A stretch of 61,614 nt of DNA from contig CAIQUD010000022.1 of NCBI GenBank assembly GCA_903874965.1, positions 1 to 61,614 of the forward strand. Direction: 5' to 3'. A model generated the notes under the pieces. That model did no database searches. It saw only the letters and a list, made by a program, of their open reading frames with translations, and was not told where the DNA came from. Of this stretch, positions 25,587 to 33,821 are shown in pieces. The translations under genes and the position numbers were made by a program. The stretch comes from an uncultured Actinomycetes bacterium (GTDB lineage Bacteria > Actinomycetota > Acidimicrobiia > Acidimicrobiales > RAAP-2). Position 1 is the stretch's first letter. Every line of letters begins with the position of its first letter.

Positions 25587-25618
25587 GAGTGACACTCACA
25601 AGTGACGTTTTTGTCACT
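25587..25618. promoter_or_regulatory. Paired palindromes in the whiB/ATPase divergent region
   Basis: GAGTG-A-CACTC (25587-25597) and AGTGAC-GTTTTT-GTCACT (25601-25618) are both perfect inverted repeats that share the word AGTGAC/GTCACT. They lie 44-75 bases upstream of the whiB start and about 75 bases upstream of the first ATPase start. Operator function is inferred from symmetry and position. Confidence 0.45.
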
Positions 25619-25692
25619 GATTTCGAGGCAGTTTCTGGCCAATTTCTTGTTCCTGTAGGCCAGACCAAGCAGGCCGGTAGGCTGATCCTGTC

Positions 25693-26670
25693 ATGGACGT
25701 CGCTGCCTTCTGCGCACAGAGCAAGGTAGTAATCGTCGTTGGAAAGGGTGGCGTCGGGAAAACGACGGTTGCCGCAACCTTCGCCTATACGGCTGCTTCG
25801 GAGGGGATGAAGGTCCTCCTCGTCGAGCTCGACGGGAAGCCCAACCTTGCCGAACGACTTGGTGGGTCAGGTGTCCTGACCTATGAACCAACACAACTCG
25901 CAACAGGTCGATCGGGAAATGGTTCGATTTGGGGCCGACGCCTCACCGCTCACGATGCGTTGAGTGAATACCTCGCTGATCGAGGTTTGGGTCGAATCTT
26001 GAAACGACTTCGGTCCTCAGGCCTACTCGATATGGTCGCCACCGCAATCCCAGGTCTTGGCGAGGTCCTCATCATGGGAAAGGTCAAGAGCCTCGAATCC
26101 TCAGGTGACTTTGACCTGATTGTTGTTGATGCTCCGGCAACGGGACATGCGCGAACGCTCTTGACGTCGGCCAAAGGGGTCATTGAGGCAGCTCGATCGG
26201 GACCAGTCCGAGCGCAAGCAGAAGAGGTCGTCTCGCTCATCACTGATTCGGCGCGATGCCGAGTGATGCTTGTCTGCCTTCCAGAAGAACTTCCCGTCAC
26301 GGAATTAATCGGCGCAGCCTTCACCCTTGAAGACGAGGCGTCGGTGACCCTTGCGCCACTTGTCGTCAATGCCATGGCAGTGACCCCACCAGGGCTTGAG
26401 ATCTCAGCGGCAACGACGCTCGAAGCTGCTCAGGTGGACCTCGATCGTGCAACGGTGCAGCGACTTGAAGAGGGTCGAACCTTCGCACTTGCCCGAGCAA
26501 GGCTTGCCGAAGGTCAACGTCGCCGGCTCGCTGATGAACTGCCCCTGCCGCAACTTTGTCTTCCCGTCTTGAGTGCCGAAGAGGTTGACCTTCAAGCCCT
26601 GGAACATCTGTCGGACGCATTTGCCGCAGAAATTCGCCGATTGGGAGATGACCTTGACCACCTGTCTTGA
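25693..26670 (+). CDS. ArsA/Get3-like ATPase, first of pair (Rv3679-like, 325 aa)
   Basis: The P-loop is G-K-G-G-V-G-K-T at 17-24, including the signature lysine Lys18 of the ArsA/MinD deviant Walker A. V-V-D-A-P-A-T-G-H at about 139-147 is the switch region. The protein lacks the duplicated ATPase half of ArsA and arsenic-binding cysteines. The pair with the next gene and the divergent whiB matches mycobacterial Rv3679-Rv3680, reported to form a heteromeric ATPase linked to envelope or carbon metabolism. A membrane-protein-targeting role is a family guess. Confidence 0.87.
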   Translation: MDVAAFCAQSKVVIVVGKGGVGKTTVAATFAYTAASEGMKVLLVELDGKPNLAERLGGSGVLTYEPTQLATGRSGNGSIWGRRLTAHDALSEYLADRGLGRILKRLRSSGLLDMVATAIPGLGEVLIMGKVKSLESSGDFDLIVVDAPATGHARTLLTSAKGVIEAARSGPVRAQAEEVVSLITDSARCRVMLVCLPEELPVTELIGAAFTLEDEASVTLAPLVVNAMAVTPPGLEISAATTLEAAQVDLDRATVQRLEEGRTFALARARLAEGQRRRLADELPLPQLCLPVLSAEEVDLQALEHLSDAFAAEIRRLGDDLDHLS

Positions 26671-27739
26671 GGCAATCGCTGGCGCGAATGTCGTCGTCTG
26701 CTGCGGCCCTGGAGGGGTTGGCAAGACCACGGTTTCCGCGTCACTTGCGATTGCGCTTGCCGAACAGGGCCTCAACGTCTGCGTGATGACCGTCGACCCT
26801 GCACGCCGCCTTGCCGACGTCCTCGGGTTGCAACACATTGGTGATGAGCCATCAGTGGTTGAGGCAGTTGGTCCGGGGGTTCTCTCGGCGATGATGCTCG
26901 ACACTGCGGGAACTTTCGATCAGTTGATTGATCGCTACGCGGCGAATGCCGAGCAAGCGAACTCAATTAGAAAGACTCGGATCTACGAAGCCATGGTCTC
27001 CTCGCTTGGTGGCACCCAGGAGTACATGGCGATGGAGAAGTTGTACGAGCTTTCGACGAGCGGGAAGTATGACCTCATCGTGGTCGACACGCCACCAACA
27101 CGAAATGCCCTTGAACTCCTCGACGCACCTCGACGGATTACGGCACTGTTTGAGAATCGCCTGTTCCGAGCGCTCCTCATGCCGACGAAGGCCTATTTGA
27201 AAGCGTTCTCCTTCGCAACTCAAGCCATGTTGAAGGCGGTGTCCTCTGCTGCAGGCGCAGAACTCGTCGCTGATGCGGTTGCCTTCTTGCAGGCATTCAC
27301 CGGCATGGAGGAAGGCTTCGTCGAACGGTCAACCGCAATGCGGACGCTCCTGTTCGCACCGACAACCAAGTACGTGGTGGTGACCTCTCCGCGCAGAGAT
27401 GCGATCGCCGAAGCGGCCTTTTTTGCCGAACAACTCCTTGAGAACGGTCCTGAAGTTTCCTGTGTGGTCGTCAACCGACTCCACCCAGATTTCGGTCCAC
27501 CACCCGAGGTTGCAACCAACGACGCTTCGGTGCTCGATCTCGTCGACAATCTTCGTCTGCTGCATGTCTCGGTCATTGCCGAAGAGCAACTCGTTGCCGA
27601 CCTTCGAGCGCGTGCCGGTGATCCAGTCGTAGTTGGTCTGCCACTCGTTCCTGATGACAGCCATGATCTGAATGGACTTCGGTCAATGGCCGCCGGGCTC
27701 GGCGGTCCACAGCCGAACCGTCGCAGGCGAGCCGAGTAA
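26648..27739 (+). CDS. ArsA/Get3-like ATPase, second of pair (Rv3680-like, about 363 aa)
   Basis: The P-loop here is G-P-G-G-V-G-K-T at 20-27: the signature lysine found in the partner is replaced by Pro21, while the phosphate-binding Lys26 is kept. V-V-D-T-P-P-T-R-N marks the switch. Without the intermonomer lysine, a homodimer could not complete two normal sites, so an asymmetric heterodimer with the upstream protein is likely. The start is ATG 26648 or TTG 26654 (the latter 6 bases after GGAG); either overlaps the upstream gene. Confidence 0.86.
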   Translation: MTLTTCLEAIAGANVVVCCGPGGVGKTTVSASLAIALAEQGLNVCVMTVDPARRLADVLGLQHIGDEPSVVEAVGPGVLSAMMLDTAGTFDQLIDRYAANAEQANSIRKTRIYEAMVSSLGGTQEYMAMEKLYELSTSGKYDLIVVDTPPTRNALELLDAPRRITALFENRLFRALLMPTKAYLKAFSFATQAMLKAVSSAAGAELVADAVAFLQAFTGMEEGFVERSTAMRTLLFAPTTKYVVVTSPRRDAIAEAAFFAEQLLENGPEVSCVVVNRLHPDFGPPPEVATNDASVLDLVDNLRLLHVSVIAEEQLVADLRARAGDPVVVGLPLVPDDSHDLNGLRSMAAGLGGPQPNRRRRAE

Positions 27740-27748
27740 GGTTGTCCT

Positions 27749-28183
27749 GTGCCAGTCATCGTCATCGCCAGCGATAGCGCAGCTCTGCGCAAAGAACTCG
27801 TTGCCACCATTGATCGACCTGAATTTGAGTTGATCGAAGTTTCGAGCGGACCTGATGCCATTGCCGTTGCAAAGGCAAAGGAAGCAGACCTCGTGATTTC
27901 CGATCTTCAGATGTCGAACATGGGTGGAATGGCCGTGACGCTTGAACTTCGCCTTGAGGCGTCGTATGACGAAATGCTTCCAACGCCAGTGCTGCTCCTT
28001 CTTGATCGACGCGCCGATGTTCTGCTCGCTCGCAGGTCTGGTGCAGAAGGGTTTGTCATCAAGCCGCTCGATCCTCTTCGTTTGCGGAGGGCGGTTGACG
28101 CGCTGCTCGATGGCGGTTCGTATGAGGACACGTCCTTTGCGCCGTCTCCGATTCTTGTCCCCGAGATCCTGAAGGGCGCGTGA
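27749..28183 (+). CDS. Single-domain response regulator (144 aa)
   Basis: This is a CheY-type receiver with no output domain. Acidic residue Asp9, phosphoacceptor Asp52 (I-S-D-L-Q-M) and Lys105 (V-I-K-P-L-D) are in place; the usual Thr/Ser before the lysine is Leu, which may weaken the phosphorylation switch. A 20-residue tail ends the protein. The GTG start lies 9 bases after the ATPase stop, and its stop overlaps the CorC start by GTGA, so it is inside an operon with no histidine kinase. The partner kinase is unknown. Confidence 0.82.
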   Translation: MPVIVIASDSAALRKELVATIDRPEFELIEVSSGPDAIAVAKAKEADLVISDLQMSNMGGMAVTLELRLEASYDEMLPTPVLLLLDRRADVLLARRSGAEGFVIKPLDPLRLRRAVDALLDGGSYEDTSFAPSPILVPEILKGA

Positions 28184-29040
28184 GCGACTCCAGTCCGAGT
28201 AGTTCCGGTTCCGGGTCCCAAGGCTCTCGTTTTGGGTGGTTGCGGCGACGTTCGGACGAAGGACCGGTTGCCGTTGATACTTCGCCAGCTGGTGAACAAG
28301 AGCGACTGATCATTGGCCAACTGGCCGAACTTCGGACGACCGAGGTTCGTGAAGTTATGACCCCCCGTCTCGATGTTGTCGCGTTAGAAGTTCCGGTTGA
28401 AGCCGACGCGGTTGCTCGTGCAGTCCGTGAGACTGGGCACAGCTGCTTTCCAGTGGTCATTGATGAACTTGATGACCTCGTTGGCGTGCTCTACGTCACC
28501 GACCTGTTTCGTTCGTCTCGCGGCGCGAGCACAGAACAGCCAACGAGCCTTGAAATCTCGAAGCGAATTCGTGATCCCCACCTCATTCCGGAGTCCCTCA
28601 CCGTTCTCGAGGCCCTTGCCGATCTTCGTAGGGCTCAGCGTGGCTTTGCTGTTGTCGTTGATGAATTCGGTGGGGTTGCTGGTGTGCTCACGATTAAGGA
28701 CCTCCTAGAGCCGCTCGTTGGTGATCTCACTGATGAGTTCGACGCTGAAGAAGAACCTGAGGTCGTTCGAGTTGACCGAACCAGATGGTTGGTTGATGGA
28801 AGGGCGAGTCTCGATGCCGTCCGGGGCATTGGTCTGGAGGTCCCTGATGGAGAGTACGTGACCTTTGGCGGCTACTTGTTGGAACAGTTCGACGCCATCC
28901 CCGAAGAACAAGCAACCCTGGCGCTTGAAGGGTTCGCCTTGAAGATTGCGGAGATGGATCGTCGAAGGATTGCAAAGGTCCTCGTTCGCTCGCTTGAGGT
29001 CGAACAACCGCTTCTTGATTCGGCAGTCCCAGAGCCCTAG
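28180..29040 (+). CDS. CorC/HlyC-type CBS-domain protein without DUF21 (286 aa)
   Basis: Two CBS domains (about 60-190, starting with V-M-T-P-R-L-D-V) are followed by a CorC_HlyC domain (about 205-275, R-W-L-V-D-G-R-A and Y-V-T-F-G-G-Y). The DUF21 membrane domain of most Gram-positive homologues is absent, so the layout is like the soluble proteobacterial CorC (YbeX) linked to magnesium/cobalt efflux and ribosome metabolism. The N-terminus is Ser/Gly-rich. GTG start coupled to the upstream receiver gene. Confidence 0.85.
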   Translation: MSDSSPSSSGSGSQGSRFGWLRRRSDEGPVAVDTSPAGEQERLIIGQLAELRTTEVREVMTPRLDVVALEVPVEADAVARAVRETGHSCFPVVIDELDDLVGVLYVTDLFRSSRGASTEQPTSLEISKRIRDPHLIPESLTVLEALADLRRAQRGFAVVVDEFGGVAGVLTIKDLLEPLVGDLTDEFDAEEEPEVVRVDRTRWLVDGRASLDAVRGIGLEVPDGEYVTFGGYLLEQFDAIPEEQATLALEGFALKIAEMDRRRIAKVLVRSLEVEQPLLDSAVPEP

Positions 29041-29111
29041 AAGGCCTTCGCCCATGAGGGGATCTCAAACCCTTGGACTAGGCTCAGACGGCTGTCGGGT
29101 CCGCTCGGCAT

Positions 29112-29188
29112 CGGGCTGTAGCGCAGCTTGGTAGCGCGCCTCGTTCGGGACGAGGAGGTCCCGGGTTCAAATCCCGGCAGCCCGACCA
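29112..29188 (+). tRNA. tRNA-Pro, anticodon CGG
   Basis: A complete 77-nt cloverleaf: acceptor CGGGCTG pairs with CAGCCCG, D-arm GCGC...GCGC, anticodon stem CCTCG/CGAGG enclosing the loop TTCGGGA (anticodon CGG at 34-36), T-arm CCGGG-TTCAAAT-CCCGG, discriminator A and an encoded CCA end. It reads CCG proline codons. It lies alone between the CorC-like gene and a hypothetical gene. Confidence 0.97.
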
Positions 29189-29241
29189 TCTGGCGACTTC
29201 GATGACGTTGACGCTCGAGACATCCATCCAAGGGGGACATC

Positions 29242-29871
29242 ATGGCAACTGACACCGGCACTGGGTTGATTGACACACGTGGTGATCGCTATGGAGAAAT
29301 GCTCCTCGTCAACCTCGAAGATGGCAAGTTGACCGCCGAGGTCTTCAACACCTATCAATTGAACGATTGTCCACAAGATCTCTGGGATGCCCTCGACCCT
29401 GTGGCGATCGCAGCCGAGCACGGCGTTGCCATGGCGCAGTTGAATGGTCCGCGGTACTGGCTCATGGACCGAATCGAAAAGCAGCAGGTAGGCATTCCCC
29501 GCCTCGAGACCTTCGGTGGGATCACCATGTTCTTGGCTGCAGTCCTGACACTCGATGCCTCAACGGTCGGCCAGTACTACGTCCCACGAACCGTTGACCG
29601 CAAGGCGGTATGGGGCTTTGAAGCCGGGCGATCGGTGTATGAACTCCATGACACGAATGGTCACAGTTACGTGATGCAGGCACTCTGCACGGGCGTCGAC
29701 CCGAGTTTGAGTGAAGACACACTCGGATCACTTGGTGAGCGTCTGAATCTCCCAGAGGGTTGGACCTACACCGAGCGAGTGCTCGACGAGCCGCTCACCA
29801 TCGACACGACCTATGTCGATGCGACCGTCATCCAAGACGAACTGCAGAACACGTACTCACGCTGGCGCTAA
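29242..29871 (+). CDS. Conserved hypothetical soluble protein (209 aa)
   Basis: I cannot name the family. The ATG follows AAGGGGGACATC. The product is acidic, without signal peptide or TM segment; the motif N-G-P-R-Y-W-L-M-D near 68-76 and repeated short aromatic strands suggest a beta-rich fold. It begins 54 bases after the tRNA and ends in a 4-base overlap with the convergent FAD enzyme gene. No catalytic motif is evident. Confidence 0.65.
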   Translation: MATDTGTGLIDTRGDRYGEMLLVNLEDGKLTAEVFNTYQLNDCPQDLWDALDPVAIAAEHGVAMAQLNGPRYWLMDRIEKQQVGIPRLETFGGITMFLAAVLTLDASTVGQYYVPRTVDRKAVWGFEAGRSVYELHDTNGHSYVMQALCTGVDPSLSEDTLGSLGERLNLPEGWTYTERVLDEPLTIDTTYVDATVIQDELQNTYSRWR

Positions 29872-31097
29872 GCCTTCTTCGCCCTTCCAAGCTTCTTGAG
29901 GACACCTTTGGCAGCGCGTTCGCCTGAGGCCAAGGCTCCTTGGATGCTTGCCGTTGCTCGGTGATCACCGGCAACAACGATTCCGGCGACCTCAAGTGGT
30001 GGGGTGAGGTTCAGTGGCACCGACATTCGCGGTAATGCGTGAGGAATAATCGAAGTTGCAATGAGCTCAACCTCTCGTTCCTCAACGTCCCAGCATCGTG
30101 CGACTGCCTCTCTGACAGCGCCATCAGTGGCGGAGTCGGCTCGAGTGCCTGGCGCCGATGAGGCGATGAGACCTTTGCCGTTCGGTGCATAGGGAGCGGC
30201 GGCAGACATCGCAACGGTATTGGTGATTGGCGAAGGTTCGAGATCGAGGCAGACCACTTTCGATTGAGGGCTCTCGGGAAGCGCATGCCACCAAGTCGTG
30301 ACTGCATTCATCTCGGAGGAGCCAAGCTGAGGGAGTAGCTCCTGCGCCATTGGCCAGTCGGTCGCGAGCACCACCACTGCCGCACTGATTTCTCCGTGAC
30401 TGGTCGAAAGGCCAGTCGGCGTTATCGCAGCAACTCGGCATTGGGTGAGCACCGTGCCAGGTGAAAGATCCATGGCCATGCGTCCTGGAAGTGCGCCCAT
30501 GCCTCGTGCAGGGACCGCTGCTCGGCCACGGAGCAGTGATCGAAGGATCAGCGCGGTCACGGTTGATGAACCAGAGAGCGACGGGTCGAGGGTCACCCCT
30601 GCCAGGAACGGCTGAAGTACTTCGTCAACGAGTGGACCAGAAAATCGGGAATTGGCAAACCATTGTGCCGTTGGTAACTCGGGTTCTGGAAGATGTGGCG
30701 AAGCTCCAAATGCGAGCTTGGCGAGGGTTCGACCAAGCTGCAACTGCTCTTGAAAGGTTCCAGGGAGATTTCGAAGTGTCCTCGGTCCAGAAAAGAGATT
30801 CTGCCTTGGGTCGAGCAGAAGGCGACGGTTGTTCACTTGCTCCAGTCGGACCCCTCTGTCAAAGGCACGGAGATCGAGCCCGCTCAGATCAACGGATCTC
30901 CGCAGTGCCGGATAGGCAGTGTTGAGGAGCTGAAAACCTCGATCAATGGTGAAGCCATCGATGACGTCGCTTGCCACGCGGCCACCAACACGGTCAGAAG
31001 CCTCGTAAATCCGAACGGCAACTCCCCTCGAGGAGAGCACTTGCGCGCATCGAAGTCCGGCCAAGCCGGCTCCGATGATTGCTACCTCAGTGTCCAT
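29868..31097 (-). CDS. FAD-dependent amine-oxidase/phytoene-desaturase-like oxidoreductase (409 aa)
   Basis: The N-terminal FAD motif is I-G-A-G-L-A-G-L-x-C-A at 8-18 with E-A-S-D-R-V-G-G-R-V at 35-44 (the GG-R-x motif of the GR2 family). The C-terminal FAD contact is V-A-G-D-H-R-A-T-A-S-I-Q-G-A-L-A-S-G. This class includes carotenoid desaturases, protoporphyrinogen oxidase and amine oxidases; the substrate-binding middle region does not decide between them. It ends in A-K-K-L-G-R-A-K-K-type basic residues. A short gap separates it from the CADD-like gene upstream on the same strand. Confidence 0.83.
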   Translation of the reverse strand: MDTEVAIIGAGLAGLRCAQVLSSRGVAVRIYEASDRVGGRVASDVIDGFTIDRGFQLLNTAYPALRRSVDLSGLDLRAFDRGVRLEQVNNRRLLLDPRQNLFSGPRTLRNLPGTFQEQLQLGRTLAKLAFGASPHLPEPELPTAQWFANSRFSGPLVDEVLQPFLAGVTLDPSLSGSSTVTALILRSLLRGRAAVPARGMGALPGRMAMDLSPGTVLTQCRVAAITPTGLSTSHGEISAAVVVLATDWPMAQELLPQLGSSEMNAVTTWWHALPESPQSKVVCLDLEPSPITNTVAMSAAAPYAPNGKGLIASSAPGTRADSATDGAVREAVARCWDVEEREVELIATSIIPHALPRMSVPLNLTPPLEVAGIVVAGDHRATASIQGALASGERAAKGVLKKLGRAKKA

Positions 31098-31135
31098 GTT
31101 GTTCGCTGCCCCTCAGGGGGCGGTGATCGGAGAAA

Positions 31136-31798
31136 CTAGGAAGCCGAGGTCGCAGCGTGGGCAGCCTCGCGCTCATCGAGGAAGCTCCACCACGCCGATG
31201 CCGAGAGCTCAGCGCCAGCGAAGGCCAACTCGAGGTCGTCGTCGCTCAGGAGCGAGAGGGCTTCAATGGTCCACTCTGCGTGTGAGGACTCAAGGTCGAC
31301 GTGCGCGTCCCAAAATGCGGTGTCGTTGGCATTGAGGCCATACCAAGCACGGAGTCCTTGACCCTTGGTGTCCGCAATGGCGGAACCTTGGACTTCGTAG
31401 GCACCAAGGACGCCAAGGGCAAATGCAGGACTTACGTCGGCCGCGTGCGCATAGGTTGCGACAAGTGCAGCCATTGCGGGCTCTGGCGACGTTGCCGGTG
31501 CATCGAGTGCGGCAGCAAAGCGATCAAAGAGCTCCAAGTGGGCAACTGGGTTACCAAGTTCGTCCGCGAGGTTTTGCGCAACGAGATCTTGAGCGCTGCC
31601 GGCAGGGAGTTGCTCCACCAACGAGGACAAGGTGAGGGGAAGTTGCGCCTCGATCGCACGGTACTGACCGGCGTAAGCAACCAGCTCGTCACGGCCCAAT
31701 TCGCCTGCACTCCAGCGTTGGTAGAAGGGGTGCTCGAGAAGTCGGCGCTCGGAGAGCACAGCGTTGAGACGGGCAGTGATGGTGTCAGTGGTAGCCAT
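31136..31798 (-). CDS. CADD-like / PqqC-TenA-fold diiron protein, candidate self-sacrificing pABA synthase (220 aa)
   Basis: This all-helical heme-oxygenase-like protein aligns with Chlamydia CADD at all functional positions I can compare: metal ligands Glu80, His87, Glu135, His166, Glu170 and His173 (CADD E81, H88, E142, H174, D178, H181), sacrificial tyrosine Tyr26 in H-P-F-Y (CADD Y27) and lysine Lys145 (CADD K152). CADD makes p-aminobenzoate from its own tyrosine, with amine from a lysine, using a dimetal site and oxygen. The ATG at 31798 follows TAGGG; a GTG three codons earlier is possible. Alternatives are other CADD-like oxidases. Function is inferred. Confidence 0.75.
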   Translation of the reverse strand: MATTDTITARLNAVLSERRLLEHPFYQRWSAGELGRDELVAYAGQYRAIEAQLPLTLSSLVEQLPAGSAQDLVAQNLADELGNPVAHLELFDRFAAALDAPATSPEPAMAALVATYAHAADVSPAFALGVLGAYEVQGSAIADTKGQGLRAWYGLNANDTAFWDAHVDLESSHAEWTIEALSLLSDDDLELAFAGAELSASAWWSFLDEREAAHAATSAS

Positions 31799-31856
31799 AG
31801 CAATCACCCTACAGAATCCTTCGGCAAGGCGTGCGGAACTTGATGGCGAAGGGTCG

Positions 31857-32666
31857 TTAGACCATCAACTCCCCGCCATTGGTGTCAATGGCTTGACCGG
31901 TAACTGCAGAAGAGAGGCTCGACGCCAAGAACACAATCGCGCCGGCAACATCTCGGTCTGAAGGAATGCGTCCGAGTGGAACTGGAAGCGCTAATTCGGC
32001 CAGCACCTCATCTTCGGTAATGCCGCGCGCCTGGGCCGTCATTTGCAGGTACATGTCGACCGATGGTCCAGCCATCCAACCTGGAACGACGGCGTTCACG
32101 CGAATTTGCTTCGGTCCAAGTTCGCCAGCGAGCACCTTCGTCGCCGTTAACAGACCACCTTTGGAGGTTGCATAGCCACCCTGAAGAATCGGTGGCTTTC
32201 TGGCGGCCATTGATGCCACGTTGATGATTGATCCACCACCGGCAGCGGTCAAGTATGGAACGACGGCCTTGCACATCTTGAGAGTGCCGAAGACATTGGT
32301 GGCGGTGATCTTCTCCCACTGGTCAATGTCGACATTGTCGAAGGACTGGAAGACGTCGAAGCGAAACGCGTTATTAACGAGGACGTCCACGCGACCGAAT
32401 GAGGAGGACGCGGTCGCTGCGAGCGCGTCACACTGTTCTTGGCTCGTGATGTCGGTGGCACAGGTTGCGACCTGTCCACCCATTGCCGACACTTCTTCTG
32501 CAACGGCGTCGAGGCTCTTTTGCTTTCGTGCACCGAGCACCAAGGTCGCTCCGTGACTTGCAAGCGCAAGTGCTGCCTGGCGACCCAGTCCGGGTCCGAT
32601 ACCGGAAACAATGGCTACTTTGCCTTCGAGCAAGCTTGAAACGCGTGTTGTTGGTGCATCAGTCAT
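31857..32666 (-). CDS. Short-chain dehydrogenase/reductase (269 aa)
   Basis: Classical SDR: cofactor motif S-G-I-G-P-G-L-G-R at about 21-29, N-N-A at about 98-100, and the catalytic Ser (N-V-A-S-M-A), Tyr and Lys (G-Y-A-T-S-K-G-G). The residue after the second strand (A-R-K) favours NADP(H). V-V-P-G-W and the C-terminal D-T-N-G-G-E are typical. It diverges from a Gfo/Idh/MocA gene; together with the luciferase-like enzyme and the CrtC-like gene they may handle one set of substrates, which cannot be named. Confidence 0.9.
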   Translation of the reverse strand: MTDAPTTRVSSLLEGKVAIVSGIGPGLGRQAALALASHGATLVLGARKQKSLDAVAEEVSAMGGQVATCATDITSQEQCDALAATASSSFGRVDVLVNNAFRFDVFQSFDNVDIDQWEKITATNVFGTLKMCKAVVPYLTAAGGGSIINVASMAARKPPILQGGYATSKGGLLTATKVLAGELGPKQIRVNAVVPGWMAGPSVDMYLQMTAQARGITEDEVLAELALPVPLGRIPSDRDVAGAIVFLASSLSSAVTGQAIDTNGGELMV

Positions 32667-32732
32667 GGTTCCCCCTCAGGTCCGTCCGGAACTGTAGCCA
32701 GAATTGGACAACGGTCTCGATAGCCTCATGCA

Positions 32733-33821
32733 ATGGCTTTAGAGAATCTTCGTTACGGAATCATTGGCACCGGGATGATGGGGATTGAGCACCAACGAAA
32801 CTTGGCTGCGTTGCGTGGTGCAACGGTGACCGCTTTGGCTGATCCACATCAACCCTCACTCGATCGAGCAGTCGCCGAGGTAGGTGGAAGTGAGGCCCAA
32901 ACGTTCCTTGATTACCGAGAGCTCCTTGCCTCGGATCATGTTGACGCGGTGATCATCGCGTCACCAAACATGACCCATATCGACGTCGCTGCCGATGCCA
33001 TTCGCTCCGGGCTGCACGTGATGATTGAGAAGCCGCTCGCCACGACCGTTGACGACTGTTTGACCCTCATGGAACTTCCTCAACGAGCCAACCAAGTGGT
33101 CGCAGTTGGGCTCGAGTACCGCTACATGCCACCTGTTGCCGCCCTCATTGATGTGGTGCGATCTGGACAACTTGGAGAGCCAAAGATGGTGGCGATCACT
33201 GAGCATCGCTTCCCATTTCTCGTCAAAGTCAATGACTGGAACCGGTTCAACGAGAACACCGGTGGAACCCTTGTTGAGAAGTGCTGCCACTTCTTTGACC
33301 TGATGTCGGTCTTGACGAAGTCAGAGCCGGTGACCGTCATGGCATCAGGAGCAATGGATGTCAACCACATCGACGAGCGATATGACGGACGCACTCCAGA
33401 CATCTTGGACAATGCCTTCGTGATTGTTGAGTTCGCGAATGGGATGCGAGCTTCGCTCGATCTCTGCATGTTCGCCGAAGGCTCCGTTGATCAAGAGGCG
33501 ATATCCGTCGTCGGGACACTCGGGAAGGCTGAGGCATTTCTCCCGAGTTCAAAACTTCGCATTGGTGCTCGAACAGGCTGGCATCAAGGCGTCACCGAAC
33601 AGGTCGTTGAGGACCCAAGCATTGGGCACGAGGGCTTCCATCACGGTGCGAGCTACGTCGAGCATGTCCATTTTGCCGAGGCAATTCGGACCGGAGGCGA
33701 ACCGGCGATTGGCCTCGCCGACGGTCTTCGCTCGGTCGCAGTTGGTGTTGCGGCTCATCGATCAATTGATGAAGGACGAGTCGTGCACTTAGGGGAAGTC
33801 CTTGGAGGGAACCTCAGCTGA
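32733..33821 (+). CDS. Gfo/Idh/MocA-family oxidoreductase (362 aa)
   Basis: The N-terminal Rossmann domain has I-G-T-G-M-M-G at about 10-16 and the E-K-P-L-A motif at about 97-101, where the lysine is catalytic; G-G-T-L-V-E-K-C-C-H-F-F-D at 174-186 contains the catalytic His of the C-terminal alpha/beta domain. Family members oxidise sugars, inositols or related polyols with NAD(P). No ribosome site is visible before the ATG at 32733, so the mRNA may be leaderless. The 3' end overlaps the convergent luciferase-like gene by 8 bases. Confidence 0.9.
   Translation: MALENLRYGIIGTGMMGIEHQRNLAALRGATVTALADPHQPSLDRAVAEVGGSEAQTFLDYRELLASDHVDAVIIASPNMTHIDVAADAIRSGLHVMIEKPLATTVDDCLTLMELPQRANQVVAVGLEYRYMPPVAALIDVVRSGQLGEPKMVAITEHRFPFLVKVNDWNRFNENTGGTLVEKCCHFFDLMSVLTKSEPVTVMASGAMDVNHIDERYDGRTPDILDNAFVIVEFANGMRASLDLCMFAEGSVDQEAISVVGTLGKAEAFLPSSKLRIGARTGWHQGVTEQVVEDPSIGHEGFHHGASYVEHVHFAEAIRTGGEPAIGLADGLRSVAVGVAAHRSIDEGRVVHLGEVLGGNLS

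Noticed and set aside
29041-29111. Attachment site/integration at tRNA-Pro
   Set aside because: No duplicated tRNA 3' end and no integrase in the neighbourhood.
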